A stretch of DNA of 7,865 nt from a bacterium (GTDB taxonomy: Bacteria > Krumholzibacteriota > Krumholzibacteriia > LZORAL124-64-63), in contig JAUVBS010000083.1 in the NCBI GenBank assembly GCA_030591105.1, positions 1 to 7,865 of the forward strand. The letters run 5' to 3'. This document shows positions 1 to 7,865 of the stretch, in pieces. The translations under genes and the position numbers were made by a program. The notes beneath the pieces are model-generated. The model was not told the origin of the DNA. It did no database searches and saw only the letters and a program-made list of their open reading frames with translations. Position 1 is the stretch's first letter. Every line of letters begins with the position of its first letter.

Positions 1-981
1 GATTAAACCTTCGCGCGAGCCTTCGCCGAGGTCGACACCCTCGTAAAGACGTTGGGCGATCCGCATCACCCGCTGCGGTGAGAGTTTCAGACGCCGGCTG
101 GCGGCTTGCTGCAACGTCGAGGTCGTGAACGGCGGGCTGGGACGTTGGCGGGTCTGTTTGCGCTCGACCCGCTCGACCCGCCACGGCAAGGTCGTGCGTG
201 CGGCCTCGGCCAACCGGTCCGCCTCATTCTGTTGCAACAGATAACGCTTGGCAGGCTCCCGCAACTGCCCGGTGTCGGGATCGAAATCCTTACTCCCGGC
301 CAACCGGACACCGCCGACTCTGCTCAGGCGGGCGGTGAACAGCAACTCCTCGCTGGTCAGCGCCGCTTCGATATCGAAGTACTGCGCCTGGTGGAACGCC
401 TGTCGTTCTTCCTCCCGTTCGACGACCAGTCGTACGGCTACGCTCTGTACGCGTCCCGCTGAAAGCTTGGTACGAACCTTTTTCCAGAGTACCGGTGAGA
501 GCGAATATCCGTAGAGCCGATCGAGGATACGGCGACTTTCCTGAGCTCGTACGAGTTGCAGATCGACGTCGCGCGGGTTGGCCAGCGCTTCTTGTACCGC
601 CGACCGCGTGATCTCGTGATACGCGATACGCTTGACCGGAATCTTCGGCTTGAGCACCTCGAGCAGATGCCAGCTGATCGCCTCGCCCTCACGGTCTTCG
701 TCAGTAGCCAGCAACAATTCGTCGGCCTGTTTGACCAGTTTACGCAGTTCCGTGACGTGCTTCTTGCTCGATTGCGGTACGACGTAGATCGGCGCGAAGT
801 CGTTTTGTGGGTCGACACCGAGGCGTGCCCACTCCTGCTTACGGTACTCCTCGGGGATTTCGCCGGCGGACCCCGGCAGATCACGGATATGACCGTAGCT
901 GGCCGCTACCTGGTACTGGTCGTCCAGGAATCGTTCGATGGTCCGGGCTTTGGCCGGGGACTCCACGATGATCAGCTTCAA
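1..981 (-). CDS. topA: DNA topoisomerase I (type IA), N-terminal 327 residues, cut by the window edge
   Basis: Type IA topoisomerase, which relaxes negatively supercoiled DNA by cutting and passing a single strand. The visible part begins MKLIIVESPAKA, the canonical Toprim start with the catalytic Glu (residue 7). The metal-binding acidic motif TDEDREGE is at residues 93-100 (Asp94, Asp96, Glu98). The conserved SAGRVQSVAVRLVVERE block is at 174-190 and PFTTSTLQQ at 284-292. The frame leaves the window after EGLI, directly before where family members carry the YMRTDS active-site tyrosine motif, so that residue and the C-terminal zinc modules are not visible. The start is TTG at 979-981: an in-frame TAA (994-996) lies just upstream with no other start codon between them, and AAGGAG sits 8 bases before the TTG. 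The gene lies 77 bases downstream of smg, probably in the same transcript. The family call is near certain. Confidence 0.98.
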   Translation of the reverse strand, partial: MKLIIVESPAKARTIERFLDDQYQVAASYGHIRDLPGSAGEIPEEYRKQEWARLGVDPQNDFAPIYVVPQSSKKHVTELRKLVKQADELLLATDEDREGEAISWHLLEVLKPKIPVKRIAYHEITRSAVQEALANPRDVDLQLVRAQESRRILDRLYGYSLSPVLWKKVRTKLSAGRVQSVAVRLVVEREEERQAFHQAQYFDIEAALTSEELLFTARLSRVGGVRLAGSKDFDPDTGQLREPAKRYLLQQNEADRLAEAARTTLPWRVERVERKQTRQRPSPPFTTSTLQQAASRRLKLSPQRVMRIAQRLYEGVDLGEGSREGLI

Positions 982-989
982 AAGACGCT

Positions 990-995
990 CTCCTT
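990..995 (-). promoter_or_regulatory. Ribosome binding site of topA
   Basis: AAGGAG on the minus strand, 8 bases before the TTG codon at 979-981. It overlaps the in-frame TAA stop at 994-996, so translation in this frame cannot begin further upstream. This site decides the unusual TTG start. Confidence 0.8.
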
Positions 996-1035
996 AGCCG
1001 GTTACGACACTCGGTCGGCTACTGTGCTCCCAACA

Positions 1036-1055
1036 GGATCCTCGCCGGAGGCTCC
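1036..1055 (-). other. Small hairpin in the smg-topA gap
   Basis: An imperfect inverted repeat of eight positions (seven pairs and one mismatch) around a four-base loop, just after the smg stop codon. No run of Ts follows on the minus strand, so it is not a standard intrinsic terminator. It could be a transcript-processing or stabilising hairpin, or chance. Confidence 0.3.
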
Positions 1056-1058
1056 CGA

Positions 1059-1541
1059 TCAATGCGCTTGCGCACCGTTGCTCGGCGCCGGCGGCTGGAT
1101 CTCCGCCGCCCGGACCGTCAGCAAGACGTGATCGAGGATCTCGCCGAGGTCTTCGCGGGTGAGCGGTCGTTCGCCGGCCAATGACGCCACCTGGACCACC
1201 GTCTCGAGTTGCTGCCAGCTGATCTGCTCCTCGCCGCACAGACGTAGTAAATAGCCAAACGCTTCGGGGCTCAGATAGCGGCGCTCTTCGTCGGTCTGCA
1301 AGCGGACCGCCCGGTTCGCGGGCTGCTGCACACTCCTGGCCGTAAGCCACGAACCCCGAGTCTCGCCGTGCGACCGGCCGTCGAACCAGGCGAGCAGTCC
1401 GACGATATCTTCGGCGTCGAGCCCGGCTGCGTCCAGCGCCTCGCGCAACCGAATCTCCCGCGCGCCAGGGAGCTCCTCCGCGGTCAACGACTCGAGGATC
1501 AGGATCAGTAGTTGTTTCAATCGATCACGGACTGTATGCAT
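1059..1541 (-). CDS. smg: DUF494 / Smg-family protein
   Basis: A 160-residue soluble protein of the DUF494 (Smg) family, whose biochemical role is unknown. The N-terminal helix (residues about 10-20, LLILILESL) is followed by an acidic helical stretch, REALDAAGLDAEDIVGLLAWFDG (roughly 33-55), which fits the conserved 'aGF...I..aL.WL' pattern of the family. The second half (RRYLSPEAFGYLLRL at 87-101, then LTREDLGEILDHVLL at 127-141) matches the family's 'y...E...L...g.l' and 'dlk.vi..vL' segments. The proline- and alanine-rich tail is variable. The ATG at 1539-1541 is preceded by GGAG with a rather long 11-base spacing. Supporting context: smg genes often sit next to topA, usually with dprA upstream. 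Here topA follows by 77 bases and the upstream neighbour is secA instead. Similarity was judged by eye and the sequence is divergent, so the family call is likely but not certain. Confidence 0.75.
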   Translation of the reverse strand: MHTVRDRLKQLLILILESLTAEELPGAREIRLREALDAAGLDAEDIVGLLAWFDGRSHGETRGSWLTARSVQQPANRAVRLQTDEERRYLSPEAFGYLLRLCGEEQISWQQLETVVQVASLAGERPLTREDLGEILDHVLLTVRAAEIQPPAPSNGAQAH

Positions 1542-1633
1542 CGCGCGGATATCTCCAGACTGCTGGGGTGACGGTCGGTCAAATTAGCACGCCGCAAACG
1601 TGGCGGCAAGTCGGTCTAGCCGCAGCCGGTTGC

Positions 1634-1658
1634 AAAAAGGCCATCGGCCAGTGCCAGA

Positions 1659-1675
<17 letters not shown>
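1634..1675 (-). terminator. Possible weak intrinsic terminator after secA
   Basis: On the minus strand, AGTGCCA (1669-1675) pairs perfectly with TGGCACT (1650-1656) around a 12-base loop that contains the secA TAG stop (1659-1661). Immediately next to it is a second stem, GGCC-GAT-GGCC (1639-1649), followed by TTTTT (1634-1638). The short T-run and four-pair second stem make it weak, so read-through into smg-topA is plausible. The pairing is directly visible; the function is inferred. Confidence 0.4.
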
Positions 1676-4697
<3,022 letters not shown>

Positions 4698-4704
4698 ACC
4701 AGCC

Positions 4705-4710
4705 CCTCTT
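4705..4710 (-). promoter_or_regulatory. Ribosome binding site of secA
   Basis: AAGAGG on the minus strand, 7 bases before the ATG at 4695-4697. It supports the MANGLLGLF start. Confidence 0.75.
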
Positions 4711-4746
4711 CATGGGAATACTTCGTTGCCACGCCAGCTCGGCGCC

Positions 4747-4775
4747 AAGTTAGACGGGCTGACCGACGGTGTCAA
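4747..4775 (-). promoter_or_regulatory. Sigma-70-type promoter candidate for secA
   Basis: On the minus strand a perfect TTGACA -35 box (4770-4775) is separated by exactly 17 bases from TAACTT (4747-4752), which keeps the three most conserved -10 positions (T, A and final T). A start near 4740 would give a leader of about 40 bases before the secA ATG. The site lies inside the 112-base gap after the SEC59-like gene, so secA could be transcribed separately from the upstream pair. Seen by eye, not tested against a promoter model. Confidence 0.55.
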
Positions 4776-4809
4776 ACCTACGCCACGAGTGCGGCGGTCC
4801 AAGCTGCGC

Positions 4810-5511
4810 TTACCAGATCCAACCGCCGAGAACGGCATGAACCGCCAGTGCGGTACCGACGGGAATGGTGAGATTGTCCCAGCGGCCCGGTGTCCAGCGC
4901 TCGAGTAGAGCGGCGGTTGTCCCCCCAACGAGCACCACCTGCAGTTGGGGACCGACTACGAGTGCAATCATCGCCATGGAAACGACGAGGCAACCGACGG
5001 TCCCGACTACGGTCTTACCGCCGCGGCGTCTCACCTCGGGCAACGTACCGACTTTGCCCGCGGTCAAGCGCCGCCGATTCTTGTAGGCCTGCCCCACCAC
5101 GGCGGCCGCGGCGTCGCCCCATACCACGCACAAGATGCCGGCCGTCGCCGGGCGCGCCGGAAACAGCAGCGAGGCCAGCGCGATACCGATCATCAGCACC
5201 GAGGCACCCGACAGCGTTTTGCGCTCGTCAGCCCGAAAAACGTACGGGAAACGGCGGTAGACGGCCAACGCCCAGCGCCGCAGCCGTAAGCGAGAATAAT
5301 CCACGGCGACGACCGACACCGCGACGACCACGAGTACCGCGCTCGCATACGGTTCGGGCAGATAGAAGGTAATCAGGGCGAACACCGTCGCCAGCAGGTG
5401 GATCCCCTTGCGGTCGATCTCCACGCCGCGGCGCACCGATCCCATGGCCGCCGGATCAGATACCCGGAAGGAGGTCTGCGAGCTCCGCTTGGATTCCAGT
5501 TTCGTTTTCAT
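4810..5511 (-). CDS. SEC59-like integral membrane enzyme (dolichol/polyprenol kinase or phosphatidate cytidylyltransferase-like family)
   Basis: A 233-residue polytopic membrane protein (counting from the ATG at 5509-5511) of the SEC59/dolichol kinase-like family. Members use CTP to phosphorylate polyprenols, phytol or diacylglycerol, and some are labelled phosphatidate cytidylyltransferase. About seven hydrophobic segments can be drawn (roughly 37-53, 55-71, 101-117, 121-140, 165-185, 188-203, 214-230). Family marks are EIDRKGIHL near 31-39, KTLSGAS at 98-104, WGDAAAAVVG at 131-140, GGKTVVGTVGCLVVS at 164-178 (equivalent of the usual GKSLEGS block) and DNLTIP at 212-217. The start is uncertain. 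A TTG at 5560-5562 overlaps the stop of the upstream transglycosylase (250 residues), and an ATG at 5443-5445 (211 residues) begins nearest the conserved region. None has a clear ribosome binding site, so coupling to the upstream gene is possible. The substrate cannot be read from the sequence. Confidence 0.85.
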   Translation of the reverse strand: MKTKLESKRSSQTSFRVSDPAAMGSVRRGVEIDRKGIHLLATVFALITFYLPEPYASAVLVVVAVSVVAVDYSRLRLRRWALAVYRRFPYVFRADERKTLSGASVLMIGIALASLLFPARPATAGILCVVWGDAAAAVVGQAYKNRRRLTAGKVGTLPEVRRRGGKTVVGTVGCLVVSMAMIALVVGPQLQVVLVGGTTAALLERWTPGRWDNLTIPVGTALAVHAVLGGWIW

Positions 5512-5558
5512 GGTACGGGAAGCCCGAGCGCTAGGATGCCCTTGCGTAGTCGTGCCGA

Positions 5559-7865
5559 TCAACGTCTGTGCGGCGGCGGTGACGTCGCACCTTCAGTCAT
5601 GATCCAATCGTATATCTCGCGGTCGATCAAGACCTTTTCGACGTAGCGGCGCGTCTCGGCATAACCGATCCAGGCCAGAAAGGTCGCCCGGTCCGCATTG
5701 CCGCCCAGCTGACGATCCCAACGATCGACCGCCTTCGGTCCGGCATTGTAGGCGGCGAGCGCCCGGTAGGGATCAGCCGCGTAGCGTTGCGCACCGCCGT
5801 GCAGCAACTGGGTGGCTTTCTCGAGACTGACGGTGGCGTGGCTCCAATGGGACGGGCCAGCAGATCGTGCGGACTCCTTGTAATGAAACGGCATGATCTG
5901 CAACCAGCCGAGCGCTCCGGCTCGCGATCGCACCGCCGGATCGAATAGCGACTCGTTGCGTGCGGTCGCCAGCAACAGAGCCACATCCAGATCTGCGGCG
6001 GCCAGCGCGTCACGCAAGGCACCGGCCGTCGGCACCGGATACAGAAACAGCAGCCGCTGCTCCACCGACAGTCCGGTTGCCTCCAGATTGGCCGCCACCG
6101 CGATGGTTCCCCGATCGTCCCCCGTGGCGAGGCAGATCGCCAGTAGCGCGTGTCGTAGCAACAGGTCATCCGTCCGGTTGCGGCGCCTTAGCTGTCGTTC
6201 GAGGCGTGGCACCGGTGTCCGCGGCGGCAAACTCACCTCGCCAGAGAGGCGGGCCAGATCGTAACCGAGGGTCCATTCGCCAAGCGGCTCGATGAACTCT
6301 GTGCCGTGCAAAAGGCGTCCGACCAGCGCACACGCGGCGGCGTATTGTGAGCGGCCAGACGGCAAGGCGGCCACAGCGTCGAGGCCCGTTCGGTAGCGTA
6401 TGGCTCCTGCGGAACCCGACGCTCCGGCAAGTCCCTGGCCCCACTGGATCCAGAGGGCCCAGCGCCGTTGGGCGAGTCGGTCGCTGACCTCCGCCAGATC
6501 CATGGCGCCGGGCCCGCGCAAATCGCCAGCACCGCCGGACTCCACCCGCACAGCAGCGGCCGCCTTGACCGCGGCGGTATCCGGAACTGCCGGTGCGTCG
6601 GGCAGGTCCATACGCCGGGCCCAGTAGCCCGCTTCCCGGACAAATGCGTCGGCCTGCTCGCCGTGCATTTCGGCGAGGCCGAGTGTCCAGATCTCCAGCG
6701 CGCTGGCCCGTCGATCTTGGGCTGAAGCAAGCGCCAGCGCCTGTTCGTTCCAGTGCCGTAGCTTGCGCTTCATCGCCGCCGACGCTCCTGAATTCATCAA
6801 GGCGAGTCCAGCTCGCAGATCGTCCACGCCCTCGTCCCACTGGCCGGCCAGCAACCGATTCTCCGAGGCACGACGCCAGGTGTCCAGGCGGTGGCCGTCT
6901 TTGAGCCCTGGCAGTTGCGCGAGCTGCTCGTAGGCCACCGCCTGGCCCGGCTCCAAACGCCGCTTACCGCGCAACCAGTAGCCCTGAAACAAACCATCGC
7001 GCGGCGGGCTGCCATAGAGCTGGAAGTGGTGGCTCAATTCGTCGCGTGCAAGTGCCACCGCGCCGAGTCCCGCGGCGATGTCGGAGTCGAATCCGGCGGC
7101 GGCGAGGTCGTCTGCAGTCAACCAGCTACTACGCCGCGCAGCTAAGAACACGCCGAGACGACGTTCGGCCGCCCCCGACGGCACCAGCAGCAAGCCCTGG
7201 TCGCGACGCATCGCCACCCAGAGCGCCCAACCCGACGCGGCGTCGAACGGGCCCAGGTCCAGCAAGTATTCCCACAGGTGATCCGTCGTCGGCAGCGGCC
7301 TGCCCGCCAATTCATCGAGTCGTAAAGCGCGCAGGTTCCAGATGAATTTCTCTTCGACCGGTAACTGCAAGGCGTCGCCGTTGCGTAGCAGGAGTCGGAT
7401 CGCGGCGGCTGCCCGCACGTAAGCTCCGGAATCGGCCCAACGCAGGGCGGTCGCCGCGAGGATCTCACGGGAGAGGAACGGCTCGGCTGTCGGGTTAGCG
7501 AGCACATCATCCGGCGGCACGTCTCCACTCAGCAGAGCTGCGACCCGTGCCTGATGAATGCGATACCAGGTTTGCGACGCTTGAGCATCACCGAGCGCGG
7601 GTGTCAGGAACCGCCAGGTTACCAGAGAGTCATCGCGCGGCAAATCGGCCCGATCGAAGTACTGCCCGGCCGATTGTGCCCAGGCTGGATCGATCACCAG
7701 CGGTGTCATGAGGCCGGCGGGCCAACCGTCGATCAACGTGATCTGCACCGGGTCGCCGAAATCTCCGATACGGAAATCCTCCAGAAACGGATCGACGATC
7801 ACAGCGGCTTGCGTGTCAGCTCGCCCAAGGCAACAGAGCAATAAGAGCAATAGCCGGATCCGTCC
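5559..7865 (-). CDS. Exported Slt-type lytic murein transglycosylase, 5' end outside the window
   Basis: Cleaves the MurNAc-GlcNAc bond of peptidoglycan, leaving 1,6-anhydroMurNAc ends, in the cell envelope. At least 769 codons are visible. The frame stays open to the right edge, and the residues before the first possible internal start (TTG at 7848-7850) read GRIRL. The visible GRIRLLLLLLCCLGRADTQA is therefore probably a signal peptide, with its true start just outside. Counted from that TTG, the C-terminal SLT domain (about 615-750) contains ARNES with catalytic Glu633, SRAGALGWLQIMP (642-654), ALAAYNAGPKAVDRW (697-711) and YAETRRYVEKVL (730-741). The roughly 570 residues before it look like an alpha-helical solenoid rich in Ala, Leu and Arg, similar in layout to the superhelical U/L domains of Slt70, but I recognise no domain there. 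A short Pro/His/Arg tail ends the protein. Its TGA (5559-5561) overlaps the possible TTG start of the SEC59-like gene, suggesting one transcript. Confidence 0.94.
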   Translation of the reverse strand, partial: GRIRLLLLLLCCLGRADTQAAVIVDPFLEDFRIGDFGDPVQITLIDGWPAGLMTPLVIDPAWAQSAGQYFDRADLPRDDSLVTWRFLTPALGDAQASQTWYRIHQARVAALLSGDVPPDDVLANPTAEPFLSREILAATALRWADSGAYVRAAAAIRLLLRNGDALQLPVEEKFIWNLRALRLDELAGRPLPTTDHLWEYLLDLGPFDAASGWALWVAMRRDQGLLLVPSGAAERRLGVFLAARRSSWLTADDLAAAGFDSDIAAGLGAVALARDELSHHFQLYGSPPRDGLFQGYWLRGKRRLEPGQAVAYEQLAQLPGLKDGHRLDTWRRASENRLLAGQWDEGVDDLRAGLALMNSGASAAMKRKLRHWNEQALALASAQDRRASALEIWTLGLAEMHGEQADAFVREAGYWARRMDLPDAPAVPDTAAVKAAAAVRVESGGAGDLRGPGAMDLAEVSDRLAQRRWALWIQWGQGLAGASGSAGAIRYRTGLDAVAALPSGRSQYAAACALVGRLLHGTEFIEPLGEWTLGYDLARLSGEVSLPPRTPVPRLERQLRRRNRTDDLLLRHALLAICLATGDDRGTIAVAANLEATGLSVEQRLLFLYPVPTAGALRDALAAADLDVALLLATARNESLFDPAVRSRAGALGWLQIMPFHYKESARSAGPSHWSHATVSLEKATQLLHGGAQRYAADPYRALAAYNAGPKAVDRWDRQLGGNADRATFLAWIGYAETRRYVEKVLIDREIYDWIMTEGATSPPPHRR
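7791..7865 (-). other. Signal peptide region of the lytic transglycosylase (partial)
   Basis: An Arg-containing stretch (GRIR) is followed by six leucines and CCL, then GRADTQA, a plausible signal peptidase I site before AVIVDP. The two cysteines lack the usual small residues before them, so a lipoprotein signal is not convincing. The initiator and n-region continue past the right edge. Confidence 0.6.

Noticed and set aside
106..1131. Plus-strand open frames opposite topA and smg
   Set aside because: They lie antisense to clear topA and smg coding sequence, and their translations show no family features.
1584..1610. Possible promoter for smg (TTGCCG, 17 bases, TAATTT on the minus strand) overlapping a GCCGC/GCGGC hairpin
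   Set aside because: Only 4/6 and 3/6 matches to the consensus boxes. The -35 box lies partly in an inverted repeat, so I could not support it as a feature.
4776..4809. Search for a terminator between the SEC59-like gene and secA
   Set aside because: Only a short CGCC/GGCG stem with an eight-base loop and no T-run, too weak to call.
5468..5475. A perfect Shine-Dalgarno-like AAGGAGGT on the plus strand
   Set aside because: No suitable start codon follows at a normal distance with a sensible product. It is the complement of codons for Thr-Ser-Phe in the SEC59-like gene.
5893..7345. Several 70-225-codon open frames on both strands within the transglycosylase gene
   Set aside because: Arg-, Pro- and Ser-rich translations typical of wrong-frame reading of GC-rich DNA. 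The real frame carries a signal peptide and SLT catalytic motifs.

Overview
This window is a compact, single-direction stretch of bacterial chromosome. All five protein genes are on the minus strand, so transcription runs from the right end to the left end. In that order they are: a Slt-type lytic transglycosylase (its start lies beyond the right edge), a small SEC59-like membrane enzyme (CTP-dependent prenol/lipid kinase or cytidylyltransferase-like family), the preprotein translocase ATPase SecA, a small DUF494/Smg-family protein, and the N-terminal half of DNA topoisomerase I (cut by the left edge just before the expected active-site tyrosine motif). I see no tRNA, rRNA, CRISPR array, insertion sequence or phage gene. 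No gap between genes exceeds about 120 bases.

The organism is a GC-rich bacterium. The best clue is SecA: it is 1012 residues, about 100 longer than the Escherichia coli protein. It has an enlarged segment after the first part of the nucleotide-binding domain, and GTDIKI where proteobacterial SecA has GTDIVLGG. From memory, both resemble SecA of the Fibrobacteres-Chlorobi-Bacteroidetes superphylum, including Gemmatimonadota and relatives. A SEC59-like enzyme also fits that group. The exported transglycosylase is compatible with a diderm cell. Phylum placement is an inference and is not secure.

Layout: positions 5559-7865 encode the exported transglycosylase. The long open frame of the SEC59-like gene (4810-5511, possibly starting as far up as 5562) touches its stop codon, so the two probably share a transcript. 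A 112-base gap then carries the strongest promoter candidate of the window (TTGACA, 17 bases, TAACTT) and a good ribosome binding site for secA (1659-4697). After secA, a hairpin spanning its stop codon, followed by a short GC stem and five Ts, could partly end transcription. Then come smg (1059-1541) and topA (1-981), 77 bases apart and probably cotranscribed.

Functionally the region is core cell biology: wall turnover, lipid-carrier or phospholipid metabolism, protein export, and chromosome supercoiling. I did not find a defence system, a toxin-antitoxin pair or another new multi-gene machine. The most interesting points are the pairing of the SEC59-like enzyme with a wall-degrading enzyme, the long uncharacterised N-terminal part of the transglycosylase, the SecA insertion, and the placement of secA directly before smg-topA.
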